Shown piece after piece: positions 54,077-63,253 of a stretch of DNA of 64,000 nucleotides. Within the stretch, counting starts at the first letter, position 1; each line of letters opens with the position of its first letter. Source of the DNA: a virus; the IMG/VR virus record IMGVR_UViG_3300043410_001789, positions 1 through 64,000 of that record. One strand, written 5' to 3'. The notes under the pieces were generated by a model, which was given only the letters and a program-made list of their open reading frames with translations, ran no database searches and was not told where the DNA came from. The position numbers were made by a program, and so were the translations under genes.

Positions 54077-55210
54077 CTAGTCGTCTGCACCTGCGTCAGC
54101 GAATGCAATTGCATCCTCTTCTTCCCACTGAATACCGAAACGTACGAATACGGTGTACTCAATGGTGTCCTTCTTTGGCTTGTATTCACGGTTGACAGTG
54201 ATGTCACGCTGGAATCCCCAAACACGGTTCTGAGGGAATGTAAGGTCTACATATCCTTCAGGGTAGTAAGGAACTTCCTGAACATCGATACCGAGAACAC
54301 GAGTGGTACGAGCTCCACCGAAGGTCTGACCCTGACCGTCTAGGTAAGCCTGACGGTTAGCAGGGGTACCTGCTGGTGTACCAGCGAATGCTTCAGCAAT
54401 TGCGTCAGCAAGTGTACCGTTGTGCTTGATGATACCCTGGAATGCGTCAGTACCTGCGTAGAACTTAAGGTTGTTCTTAAGTGCACGGTACTTACGTGGC
54501 ATAGCCAAGATAATGTTCTGCATAACTTCTGGAGTCCATGCGTTATCAGTTACTGTAACGATTGACTCGTGAGCGTCTCCGCCCTTAGCCTTGTTAACAA
54601 AACCGTTCATGATTCCGAGGAATGCACCATCGCCACTGTCTCCAGTACCGTTGATTGCTAGATCCTCAATGTCATTTGCGAACGCATTTGTCATAAGACG
54701 TACTAGGTGATCTTCAAGAGCACCACCCTCAATACCATCTTCAAGAGCTTCAGCTGAAACTTCCCAGTCAAGACGAATCTTCTTGGTAGTAAGTTCAACC
54801 TTTGTGAAGCTTGCACCTGCGTTGGTGTAATCACCATTAGCCTGTGTAGCAGCACGGATAACACGCTCACCTACGTTAACCTTTTCAAGTTCCATAGTGT
54901 TAGCTCTCATGGTCACACGGCGACCATCCTTGGCGAGAACTGTGGCATCCCACACGTAGTCAATAAAACGACGTGCTTGCTCTGGGCGAAGGATACCGCT
55001 ACCTGCCTCACCAGAAGGATTTACTGCGTTTGGACCAGTTGTTAGTCCAGTCAAAGCTGTTGGGATGTTTCCAACGGCACCACCTGTACGGTAGTTACCT
55101 GGAACATCTGCACCAGCGTTAGAACCAGAAGCGAAAGCACCTTCACCGTTGTAAAGACCGCTGTCAGCACCATCTGAATCTGGATTGTTTTTTCTAATTT
55201 CTTCCGACAT
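54077..55210 (-). CDS. Major capsid protein, HK97 fold
   Basis: A 377-residue protein. The first ~75 residues are Gly/Ser/Asn-rich, then RPEQARRFIDYVWDATVL (N-arm), RLDWEVSAEALEDGIEGGALEDHLVRL (spine helix region), KFYAGTDAF, GQTFGGARTTRVLGIDVQEVPYYPEG (P-domain loop) and a beta C-terminus. The ATG at 55210 is 8 nt after AGGAGG; the in-frame GTG upstream lies inside that site. A strong terminator follows, fitting high expression. Confidence 0.9.
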   Translation of the reverse strand: MSEEIRKNNPDSDGADSGLYNGEGAFASGSNAGADVPGNYRTGGAVGNIPTALTGLTTGPNAVNPSGEAGSGILRPEQARRFIDYVWDATVLAKDGRRVTMRANTMELEKVNVGERVIRAATQANGDYTNAGASFTKVELTTKKIRLDWEVSAEALEDGIEGGALEDHLVRLMTNAFANDIEDLAINGTGDSGDGAFLGIMNGFVNKAKGGDAHESIVTVTDNAWTPEVMQNIILAMPRKYRALKNNLKFYAGTDAFQGIIKHNGTLADAIAEAFAGTPAGTPANRQAYLDGQGQTFGGARTTRVLGIDVQEVPYYPEGYVDLTFPQNRVWGFQRDITVNREYKPKKDTIEYTVFVRFGIQWEEEDAIAFADAGADD

Positions 55211-55233
55211 ATTGTTCACCTCCTAAGTGATTT

Positions 55234-56550
55234 TTATCTAAATAGATCGGCAGTTTTGAGGAAACGACCGCCCCATAGGGATTTCTCAACCAATTCTGGC
55301 TGAGTTTCCTGTACGATCTCGCCTAGATCGCCAGACTTACGGAAAGCAGTGTCAGCCTCAACAGCATCTACTCTCTTTCCAAACTCATTAAACACTTCAT
55401 TGCTTGCAGCTACCTCATTTTTTACTGCAGCAAGTGACTTGCTTAGTTCTGCAATTTGTTCAGCCTGAGCTTGAACAACAGCAGTTAGATCGCTAAAGGC
55501 TTTTGTAACAACCTGCTTGACATCTTCAATAGATGCCTCTAGGTTATCTGACTTAGCGACAGGTGCAATAATTTCTTCATCTGCTTCTCTTGTTTCATCG
55601 TCTGGAGTAGACTCTGCAGCCTCTTCATTTGAAACAACTGTAGTGGTGACTTCACCCTTTTCTACATCAGCATCTGCAACTTCTGCAACTGTTTCTGCCT
55701 CTGGAGCGACCTCTGTTTCTTCAACTGTAGTTTCTTCAACAGCTGCTTCATCAGCAACAGTCTCAACTACTTCATTTGTTGTTTCTGTCATAGGACTTGC
55801 CTCCTTGTTAATCTCAGTATTATTAATGCCTTTAGCACTATCTACTAAGAACTTTATCATGTCTATCTTATCTGCATCGGATTTTTCCACAAAACCAATG
55901 TTCTGCATCTGGTTTCCGTTTGTTGGGTTTAGCTCTGATTCATTTTCTGAAATAATAACAATTCCAGACTCTGAATCCCAAAAAACATTTTCCAATGTAG
56001 CATCGATACCCTCACCTTTAATAACGTCAACACCGTCTACCTTTTCAACAGAAAGAATATTTGCAAACTGGTTTGCAGGTGTATCAACTAGTGATAGTTC
56101 AAACAAATCGTAATCTTTAATAATGCGAATAGAAGAGTCCATCTTCTCGTCGTAAGCGTCGTCCCACTTATTCATTTTACCGCCAATAGAAAAGCCAGAA
56201 AGGGTGCCATCTAAGACCTTTTCCCAAGTGTCTTGAGCACCCTTTGAAACATATGCTGATACATAAACGCCAGAGTAAAACTTCTTTGTCTCTGGGTCAA
56301 AATACTTATCTTCTTTGAACGATACCATTTTACCAACTGCTACTGGCTGGTGCATTTCACGGATATTTCCACGGAATTTTGAGAATGCTTTAACCGAAGC
56401 CTCGGACGTAACGATGTCCTTTTGGCGATCAACATTGTCAAGAGTGGCAAAGCCAGAAACGATGCGACGTTCTTTGTCTACCTTGCTAAAAGGCATAGAC
56501 ATTCTAACGTTCTCACCGTCTGTATCCCAGTGAACCTTTGATATAGTCAT
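55234..56550 (-). CDS. Capsid maturation protease fused to a scaffold-like domain
   Basis: A 438-residue protein. Residues ~1-190 are an XkdF/HK97-type serine protease: His in EMHQP (H67) and Ser in LSGFSIGG (S118 or S121), with GYATLDNVD-type start (VSGFATLDNVDRQKD). Residues ~255-330 are very acidic; ~335-415 form a coiled coil (VVQAQAEQIAELSKSLAAVKNEV), a scaffold-like region. The ATG is 7 nt behind TATAAT with no ribosome site. Confidence 0.85.
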   Translation of the reverse strand: MTISKVHWDTDGENVRMSMPFSKVDKERRIVSGFATLDNVDRQKDIVTSEASVKAFSKFRGNIREMHQPVAVGKMVSFKEDKYFDPETKKFYSGVYVSAYVSKGAQDTWEKVLDGTLSGFSIGGKMNKWDDAYDEKMDSSIRIIKDYDLFELSLVDTPANQFANILSVEKVDGVDVIKGEGIDATLENVFWDSESGIVIISENESELNPTNGNQMQNIGFVEKSDADKIDMIKFLVDSAKGINNTEINKEASPMTETTNEVVETVADEAAVEETTVEETEVAPEAETVAEVADADVEKGEVTTTVVSNEEAAESTPDDETREADEEIIAPVAKSDNLEASIEDVKQVVTKAFSDLTAVVQAQAEQIAELSKSLAAVKNEVAASNEVFNEFGKRVDAVEADTAFRKSGDLGEIVQETQPELVEKSLWGGRFLKTADLFR

Positions 56551-56557
56551 ATTAATT

Positions 56558-56563
56558 ATTATA
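56558..56563 (-). promoter_or_regulatory. Leaderless -10 of the protease gene
   Basis: TATAAT on the minus strand, 7 nt before the ATG. No -35 or TG extension, so support comes from the recurring spacing. Confidence 0.5.
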
Positions 56564-56590
56564 GTCCCTTTTTATAAAACTTTACTATAT

Positions 56591-56599
56591 ATTATAACA
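56591..56599 (-). promoter_or_regulatory. Extended -10 promoter upstream of the protease gene
   Basis: Minus strand TGTTATAAT just after the portal gene stop, 40 nt before the protease ATG; possibly a second start for the same gene. Confidence 0.5.
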
Positions 56600-56608
56600 C
56601 CTTTTGAA

Positions 56609-58258
56609 CTAGTTTGTTGAACGGCCTTCGCCCTTTGGATTTCTTCCAGAAACTGTTGCAGTATTGTCTGAAGAATTCGCAGTGCGTTCAGCATCCCTAG
56701 TTCTATTTTGTGTAGTGTTAGCAGTAGCGTCAGCAGCTGCTCTAGCATTGAGTTCTAATGGTTTGTCACCATCTGGACGTTGTGGAAGTCCTAGAACTTC
56801 ACGAGCCTCATTAGGAACCATAATCTGGTTTCGAACGTATCGTTCAAGAATTTGAGATTGTGCAATTTCATCAGTTAGTGTTAGCTCATTAAACTTTAGT
56901 TCAAGGATGTCTGTCTTTTCTGAAACAATCTTGTTAATTACCTTCTCAAGGTTACGCTGTGCTGGTCTAGCTACCTGCTCCTTGAATGTACGATCTTGAG
57001 CCAAAGCAGCAGCAATAGCAGCAGAGTCTCCTCCACCAATTTTTGATAGTGGAACCTGGTGTGCTACAAGAACGTCATCACGGTTGCGGATGCGATACTC
57101 ATTGAACGATGCTTCCTGTGTACCGCTTTCAACTGCTTCCATCTTGAACTCAACCTTATTGGTATCTGAGTCTCCTGGAAGTGGAATATAGAGAGTTCTG
57201 TGGTTTTGTCCCTTGAGACTTGTCTGCAGGAAGCGGAACATCTTATCCTCTGCTTCTTCAGAAAGTTTTGCACCCTTAAGAGTAACGATGTAACGAGGAA
57301 CACCCTTATTAGTAAAGTAGTCAATGTTGTACTGTGAAGCTAGGGCATCGCCCTGTAGGGCAGCAATTGCAGATAAGATATCTGGAACACCATAGAATGA
57401 ATTTAGTGGTGAATACTGCTTAATATGAATAATTTCATTTGGACGAGGATCGTTGGTAATTGGATTAGTATTTTTTGCACCAAAGTTACGGAAGTAAACA
57501 ACCTTGTTTCCAATGATTTGAATATATCCATCACGAAGACGACGAACTCTCATAGTGGTTGCAGGTATGTGTCCAACATATCCGATATCTCCCTTAACTG
57601 TTCTACCAATTTCAAGATAGCCGTTTCCAGTTGATTCATAGTCAGTCCAAACTTTCATAAAGACTGCTGTCATTGATTCATCCAGATTTAATGACTCAAG
57701 CCAGTCAGCAACTTCTACTTTAGCTCGTTCAATTCTTTTACGTGCTTTTTCAATAGCACTATCGTTGTCAGAGTTTTCTAGTGCCATTAGCGTCTTTGCG
57801 GTAGCCTGTAGCTGATAGCCCAATCCAACAATGTTTTCTACTTTTGCATCAATTGCTGCGTGATTAGCAAAAGACATATCATAATAATTAGCAAGTTCGT
57901 ACAAGTTCCATGGTGGGGTAATAACGTCAAATAGACCATAGCCGTTTCGGTATACTCTACCAGGATTAATTTCTTTAGATTGTGCTCCATCAATACCTTG
58001 GCGAACTGCAAGTGCAGAATCTTGGTATGCCAAGGAGTTAATATCTACGTTCTGATATCCAACTGAATAGTTAATTGCTGGATCAACTGGGGCAGCCTTT
58101 TCAATTCTATCAGTGCGACGTTTAAAATTCTTTTCAATACCTGTTAGGTTTTTTAATTCGTCCCATGGTTTATTAAATGGATCTTGGGCCTTGAACAGAT
58201 CTTGGACCTGTTCTGTTTGATCTATACCAATATCTCTGATGTAATGTTCTTCTGACAT
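56609..58258 (-). CDS. Portal protein
   Basis: A 549-residue portal. MSEEHYIRDIGIDQTEQ begins it; the ATG at 58258 has GGTGAG just upstream and was chosen over an ATG six codons earlier. Typical segments are YELANYYDMSFANHAAIDAKVENIVGLGY, the wing with PIPATTMRVRR-like VGHIPATTMRVRR, EIIHIKQYSPLNSFYGVPDILSA, and the helical crown. The C-terminal ~50 residues are Asn/Thr-rich. It lies before the protease and capsid genes. Confidence 0.9.
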   Translation of the reverse strand: MSEEHYIRDIGIDQTEQVQDLFKAQDPFNKPWDELKNLTGIEKNFKRRTDRIEKAAPVDPAINYSVGYQNVDINSLAYQDSALAVRQGIDGAQSKEINPGRVYRNGYGLFDVITPPWNLYELANYYDMSFANHAAIDAKVENIVGLGYQLQATAKTLMALENSDNDSAIEKARKRIERAKVEVADWLESLNLDESMTAVFMKVWTDYESTGNGYLEIGRTVKGDIGYVGHIPATTMRVRRLRDGYIQIIGNKVVYFRNFGAKNTNPITNDPRPNEIIHIKQYSPLNSFYGVPDILSAIAALQGDALASQYNIDYFTNKGVPRYIVTLKGAKLSEEAEDKMFRFLQTSLKGQNHRTLYIPLPGDSDTNKVEFKMEAVESGTQEASFNEYRIRNRDDVLVAHQVPLSKIGGGDSAAIAAALAQDRTFKEQVARPAQRNLEKVINKIVSEKTDILELKFNELTLTDEIAQSQILERYVRNQIMVPNEAREVLGLPQRPDGDKPLELNARAAADATANTTQNRTRDAERTANSSDNTATVSGRNPKGEGRSTN

Positions 58259-58259
58259 A

Positions 58260-58640
58260 CTACTCACCATCTCCATAAAGTTCTAAAGTTTTCTTGGCTG
58301 CAATTAGTGCACCAAGGTCATTCATGCTAGGGATTAATCCCTGGTTCATTCTATCTACTTGCTCAGAATGCTCTTCGTCTGAGATCTTACGCATATTTGG
58401 GTAAAATACCGCACGTCCCTCTGGCTGCCCCCAATACTTAGCAGCATCTGCAAGTTCCTTGATCTTTGACTTATCATCTTTCATGCCCTCAATAGATAGG
58501 GCGTTCCCCTGTCCGTCAGTAAAAGGCTTTCCGTTTGGTTTCATCCATACATAGGTTCCAAATAGAGAAAACTCTTCTTGGATAACTTGTAGTCTGGGTT
58601 TTTGAACTTTGCTCAAAAGCTGTTCGTCAAATGAATTCAT
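58260..58640 (-). CDS. Small protein upstream of portal
   Basis: A 126-residue protein with LSKVQKPRLQVIQEEFSLFGTYVWMKPNGKPFTDGQG and IPSMNDLGALIAAKKTLELYGDGE. Similar small proteins lie before portal genes in actinophages; function unknown. The ATG at 58640 is 7 nt behind TGGTATACT and has no ribosome site; the GTG two codons earlier is inside the gap to the -10. Confidence 0.62.
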   Translation of the reverse strand: MNSFDEQLLSKVQKPRLQVIQEEFSLFGTYVWMKPNGKPFTDGQGNALSIEGMKDDKSKIKELADAAKYWGQPEGRAVFYPNMRKISDEEHSEQVDRMNQGLIPSMNDLGALIAAKKTLELYGDGE

Positions 58641-58647
58641 AACCACT

Positions 58648-58656
58648 AGTATACCA
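58648..58656 (-). promoter_or_regulatory. Extended -10, leaderless
   Basis: Minus strand TGGTATACT, 7 nt before the ATG of the portal-adjacent gene and over the intergenic end of the LamG-like gene. Confidence 0.72.
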
Positions 58657-58658
58657 TA

Positions 58659-61600
58659 TTATAGAGGTGACATTGTATAGCTAGACGTTGAACCAACCAA
58701 AATAACGCTATATTCATAATCATTAAACCTAAAAGTGTTTGGATCATCTACAATTATCTTGTTTGTTCCTGTGTATGCCTTATAAATATTTGAAGGATCT
58801 ACTCCATAGAAGCTTGTTTCAGATATCACCAAAACTCCATTCCAAATAAATGAATTTTCCCAAAAGCTCCATGGAATTTCATTAATATTTGATAGCTTAA
58901 CCTTAAGCCATGGCCTCTTCGTGATTTCCTGTACTTCTTGTAAGTTTGTAGATTGATACTGGGATATATTATTAAATAAGAATGGACCAGTTAGTCTTAT
59001 AGCACCCTTAAAGTTTGTGTAGTCTATGCTATTTGAGAATCTAATTCCTAGCATTCCCCATTCTTTAATGGTGATGTTTGGCTCTTTTGTAAGCTTGCCA
59101 TTCCAGTAAAAAGCTATTCCATTCTCTCTTCTACCTGTTTTTGCATTAATTGCATATATCTTTGCTCTCTTGCCATTTGGATGATTGGCAACAGCGTAAA
59201 ATTTTATGTAAGAGTTTTTACCTTCAATCTCAAAGATCTTCGTGGCACCAAATGGGAAGAAGTCCTTATTGTATTGTAATGACATTTGCATAGCAATAAC
59301 CTTGTAGTCAGTTGCTAAACCAGAATTTACTGGGATACTTATTCCACGGTTTACAGCAGGATCATAATCTCCCTTTATTTCTATTCCAGAATTTTTCGTA
59401 AGGTATAGGTGAGGGCTACTTCCCTTATATATTGAAAATGGATTAAATCCCTTATAGTTGAAATATAGTCCAGTTTTTCTATATGGAAAAACGTCTTGTC
59501 CCAATCTAGTTCCAATTGGGGTAGGAGAGGTGTGGTCAAGTGCTTGAGAGGCTAGTTGGAGTTTACGTATCTTTAGTGGCTTTGAGGCAATTCCATCTAC
59601 TGATATTTCTAGGTGCATCACAATTGCTAGCTCTGACAGACTTATTCCTTTTGGCGGATAGATGATCATTCCATCTACTACTTCATATTTAGTTGTCCAC
59701 CAGTCTTCTCCATTTTCTCCAGGAATAATAAGACCGCCTCTGCTTGCAGGGATGCTGTCAGAGAAGTACGAATATGCATTTTTGAAGCCAGACCTAATTA
59801 ATTGGAATGTTACATAGCTCTTTAGTATTTGATCATTAGTATTGTATACATAATTCTTTGTAGTTTTTTCAGCTAAATCTTGGTAATCGTTATATCCAGT
59901 AAATAGGTGGTTATCAAGTTGATCGTAGGTTCTCTGAATTGGTTGAGAATATTGCTCTAGCAATTCTGCATAATTCCAGGTTGATGGTGTGCTAGATACT
60001 TCTACGTACTTACCAGGTGCTGGATAATTAATGTTAAACTGAATAAAATCAATGTCATAGACCTTGTTTCCATTTGCATCTATCGTATATTTAGATAAGT
60101 ATGTGAGTGGAACGTAGTCTTCCCAATAAGCATTTGAGAATATATCCAAGAAATAGATTCCTGCCTTCTCATTAAGTTTAGCTGTGTAGCTTGCTATGTG
60201 GTCTATGATGTTTACCGTTGGCATGACTGCAGGAGTTGTATATTGCGAATCTGGGTTTATGGAAGAAGACCAGGTATCTGTAGATGGTGAACCACCGTCA
60301 TAATCTCCTTCCGTAAGCAATATAAATTCGTCACCATTGTCTTTAATAATTCCATTTTCATCGAAGTTGCTTATTATAGCTGATAGATTTCTAGCTGAAC
60401 AAAATGAAACATTGTATATGCTACCAGTAAAGGTTCTTGTGAAGTCCTTATTTCCACCTACATAAACTGAAAGACCAGATTTTCTTCCAAAGAAAGATAT
60501 TAGATTTCCACCAAATGATTTTACAAAATTATCAATATCTAGGCCAACAGTAAATGTCTGTTCTGGATAATACTTTTGTGTTGCATAAACAACCTCTTCT
60601 TGATCTTCGTATTTTAGGATATACTCTATTGAGTCTTCTAGCATTCTTATTTCAAAGTAGCTTGATGTTGCTTCGTCAAGTATCTTTATTAATGTCTGTT
60701 GGGTATTTGCTGTGGTTCGTTGTTTAAAAATACCATAAATACCCTTGGTATCTGAAGACAGCAAGTCTAATGAGCTAAACAATAAATAGCCATCTGTATT
60801 ACTCCATGCAGAGTTTGGTCTTAAAGATATAAAGTTGTGATCTTCTGTCTGAAGATCTTCTGAAGAGATAGCGATACTCCATTCGGCCTTAGTTTTGTTG
60901 TTGAATACAATATCTGGAACTTTATAGTTTGGGATAGATAGCTGACCATTTGTAGATATCAGATTATCCATAATTGCATTTTCCCATTTACCAAAATCTG
61001 GATACAAATAATTATTGGCATATTTGGAGAATTGGTAGTCAAAGATGGTTGACGTACCACTATATGCTCTGTTTAGATTTTCTGGTATTTCTACTGCTTG
61101 TCCATAAACAAGCCTTCTTTTAGCAACAATTTGAGAAACTAGATATGGGTATATAGCTACACAGTCTATTTCCATCGGTGATGCATCTTCATATGCATAA
61201 AAACCGATCCAGTCATTATCTATTGATCCGTCATATCTATTTGCATACTGGTGTGATTCATCTATCGATATTGTGATTACTGACTCTCCATTGATCAGTA
61301 CTTCTGCAACCAATTGCGATAATTTAATGTGGACAAGCATTGGCCTTCCCCATTCACTAACGTGATAAGAGCCATAAGAGTTTCCAATTTTTAAACCTAA
61401 GAATGAACCATCTACATATAATCCATCCTGAGTTTCTGATGCAATAGGTCCAATAATACGTTTTGGAGTTGTAGTATCTGAAGATATCTTTAGCCATGCC
61501 TCAAGAGTGAGGTCATTATATCTTCCGTATTCTCCCATAAATCCATATCCAGGAACAATCAATGATGGTCCGTCTGGATTAGGAAATATAATTGTTACAT

Positions 61601-62396
61601 TTGATGTTCCATATACCATCGGCAAGCTAGCATTTTTTGCAAAAACATAATTATCTGATGCAAGATAATATCCAGGTGAATTTTGTAATCCATATGCATT
61701 GGCCTGAACACATTTTGTATTGGTAAGCGGTATATTATTTGGTAAATTAATTAAATCTATTCCAAGAGATTCTGACAAGAAGTTTTCTGACCATTGCCCC
61801 ATAGATAACCCATTAATCATAAACTTGTTGTCTTGTATGGTTGCTCCTCCACCAGAATATCTTATTTTAATTATTAATTCTATATTTCCAGTTATTGCTG
61901 ATGCATCAAATGTGTTAGAGACTAGTAACCATCTATTTTCAATATTCAAAGAATTGAACCACTTTGTTTCTGGCTCTACATAGTCGTGTATTGCATTATC
62001 CAGATATCTATAGCCAATAGCAACCGAGGAAAGATATGGATTTTCGGCATATAGGTAAAATCCCAATGCAAATGTTTTTAGAACTGAATTAAAAGTTTCT
62101 GCAGTTATATGATCACCATTTATGGTCTGATCAGTAATTAAGACTATTTCTCCAAGTTCACCCTCTGGAATTACATCGCCGTATAGCACATTAACAGCAC
62201 TGTCGATAAATGGCTGTGTGTTTTGCAATATGTTGTAGTTGGACTCTACGGTACCGCCAGAAATATTCCAATTCTCAAGGTTTCTATCATTTTCGCTTAT
62301 AAGCGATAGATAATCTACTTTGTCATCTAATGCCCATAATGACATTGGATGTTCTGAAAATGCTTTTTCTGCATAAAGGTTTGATGGACTTGACAT
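58659..62396 (-). CDS. Large LamG-like structural protein
   Basis: A 1,245-residue protein of concanavalin-like jelly rolls. Two or three such units are visible: near 290-410 (LTLEAWLKISSD, MLVHIKLSQLVAEVLINGESVI, WIGFYAYEDASPMEIDCVAIYP), near 510-640 (IYGIFKQRTTANTQQTLIKILD), and near 1080-1180. Such units often bind sugars on the host. It starts after AGGAG. Its place before the portal, not after the tape measure, is unusual for a fibre, so tail or head decoration are both open. Confidence 0.7.
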   Translation of the reverse strand: MSSPSNLYAEKAFSEHPMSLWALDDKVDYLSLISENDRNLENWNISGGTVESNYNILQNTQPFIDSAVNVLYGDVIPEGELGEIVLITDQTINGDHITAETFNSVLKTFALGFYLYAENPYLSSVAIGYRYLDNAIHDYVEPETKWFNSLNIENRWLLVSNTFDASAITGNIELIIKIRYSGGGATIQDNKFMINGLSMGQWSENFLSESLGIDLINLPNNIPLTNTKCVQANAYGLQNSPGYYLASDNYVFAKNASLPMVYGTSNVTIIFPNPDGPSLIVPGYGFMGEYGRYNDLTLEAWLKISSDTTTPKRIIGPIASETQDGLYVDGSFLGLKIGNSYGSYHVSEWGRPMLVHIKLSQLVAEVLINGESVITISIDESHQYANRYDGSIDNDWIGFYAYEDASPMEIDCVAIYPYLVSQIVAKRRLVYGQAVEIPENLNRAYSGTSTIFDYQFSKYANNYLYPDFGKWENAIMDNLISTNGQLSIPNYKVPDIVFNNKTKAEWSIAISSEDLQTEDHNFISLRPNSAWSNTDGYLLFSSLDLLSSDTKGIYGIFKQRTTANTQQTLIKILDEATSSYFEIRMLEDSIEYILKYEDQEEVVYATQKYYPEQTFTVGLDIDNFVKSFGGNLISFFGRKSGLSVYVGGNKDFTRTFTGSIYNVSFCSARNLSAIISNFDENGIIKDNGDEFILLTEGDYDGGSPSTDTWSSSINPDSQYTTPAVMPTVNIIDHIASYTAKLNEKAGIYFLDIFSNAYWEDYVPLTYLSKYTIDANGNKVYDIDFIQFNINYPAPGKYVEVSSTPSTWNYAELLEQYSQPIQRTYDQLDNHLFTGYNDYQDLAEKTTKNYVYNTNDQILKSYVTFQLIRSGFKNAYSYFSDSIPASRGGLIIPGENGEDWWTTKYEVVDGMIIYPPKGISLSELAIVMHLEISVDGIASKPLKIRKLQLASQALDHTSPTPIGTRLGQDVFPYRKTGLYFNYKGFNPFSIYKGSSPHLYLTKNSGIEIKGDYDPAVNRGISIPVNSGLATDYKVIAMQMSLQYNKDFFPFGATKIFEIEGKNSYIKFYAVANHPNGKRAKIYAINAKTGRRENGIAFYWNGKLTKEPNITIKEWGMLGIRFSNSIDYTNFKGAIRLTGPFLFNNISQYQSTNLQEVQEITKRPWLKVKLSNINEIPWSFWENSFIWNGVLVISETSFYGVDPSNIYKAYTGTNKIIVDDPNTFRFNDYEYSVILVGSTSSYTMSPL

Positions 62397-62411
62397 ATAA
62401 TCTCCTAGTCC

Positions 62412-62420
62412 ATTTTACCA
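62412..62420 (-). promoter_or_regulatory. Extended -10 promoter of the LamG-like gene
   Basis: Minus strand TGGTAAAAT, 15 nt before the ATG; the short leader contains AGGAG. Confidence 0.5.
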
Positions 62421-62428
62421 TAATAAGA

Positions 62429-62563
62429 TTAATTAAATGACATAGTTGAATGATGCATGCCATGTCCACACCTAGAGCAATAACTTAGAGTTGCTTTTGT
62501 TACTGGGCATGACTGAGACATCATTTTATGTCCCAATATTCTACAAATTATTTTTTTAGACAA
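62429..62563 (-). CDS. 44-residue zinc-binding-like protein
   Basis: A frame from TTG (62563-62561), overlapping the previous stop, to TAA. The product reads MSKKIICRILGHKM...CPVTK...YCSRCGHGMHH: one C, then LGHK, then a CP and a CxxC. This pattern is known from small phage and bacterial proteins. An ATG twelve codons in would lose the first Cys and the LGHK, so I favour TTG. Role unknown. Confidence 0.62.
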   Translation of the reverse strand: MSKKIICRILGHKMMSQSCPVTKATLSYCSRCGHGMHHSTMSFN

Positions 62564-63209
62564 GTGGAATCCAGTGTTGTTCTGCATTCATATCCCCAAC
62601 TAGTCCTCTTAGTGGAATGATATCATAGGCTATTGTGATTCTAGGACCTTCCCATTTCCAGTCGCCCATTGCATGTGGGTGTCCCATTTCAGAAAGAATT
62701 GCACGGTTATTTGTATTTATGTTAATCTTATATTGATCCCAGACTACATAGTGAGTTTCTGATGGCTCTGCCTTTACTGCATAATACCCATGAAAGTTTG
62801 GTGCACCATCTGGACCATGCTCGTGCCAGTCAAGCTTGCCAACGTTAGAGTGATTTATATTAAACCACCCCTGAACCATGAACTGCTCTTTCTTAAAATC
62901 TAGCTCATAGTACTCACAGGCTTCCTTTACCATTTCAGAGACTGCTGAGTATAGATTATGAATCTCTGGTAAATTAAACTGAAAAACGTTGTATTGTCTC
63001 CACTTCATTGTAGAAATACTTCCAGATGATTTCCAGGCACCATCTTCTTCAGATACTGGGGTTACCCCTAAAATTTTAGCCTGTTCAATTAGCTCATAAC
63101 GCTTCTCTAGTTCTGAGGCCAACTTTTCTAAATCATTATCTAGAAATCTCTCAAAGAACTTTTGTGGCTTTGTTGATCTACTAATACTTCTTGGCATATT
63201 CGGTTGCAT
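62556..63209 (-). CDS. 2OG-Fe(II) oxygenase-like protein
   Basis: A 217-residue protein. The core has VQGWFNINHSNVGKLDWHEHG (H129-E-H131), HGYYAVKAEPSETHYVVW, MGHPHAMGDW (H177/H179) and GPRITIAYDI with the 2OG-binding Arg (R190). This is the layout of phage/cyanobacterial prolyl hydroxylase-like enzymes (2OG-FeII_Oxy). Substrate unknown. AGAGAG precedes the ATG. A second oxygenase is at 23545. Confidence 0.78.
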   Translation of the reverse strand: MQPNMPRSISRSTKPQKFFERFLDNDLEKLASELEKRYELIEQAKILGVTPVSEEDGAWKSSGSISTMKWRQYNVFQFNLPEIHNLYSAVSEMVKEACEYYELDFKKEQFMVQGWFNINHSNVGKLDWHEHGPDGAPNFHGYYAVKAEPSETHYVVWDQYKININTNNRAILSEMGHPHAMGDWKWEGPRITIAYDIIPLRGLVGDMNAEQHWIPLV

Positions 63210-63237
63210 TTATATGTCTCTCTTTCTCTATATAGAT

Positions 63238-63246
63238 ATTATAGCA
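63238..63246 (-). promoter_or_regulatory. Extended -10 promoter of the oxygenase gene
   Basis: Minus strand TGCTATAAT, 28 nt before the ATG, between the fibre gene stop and the oxygenase gene. Confidence 0.62.
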
Positions 63247-63253
63247 TATGGAA

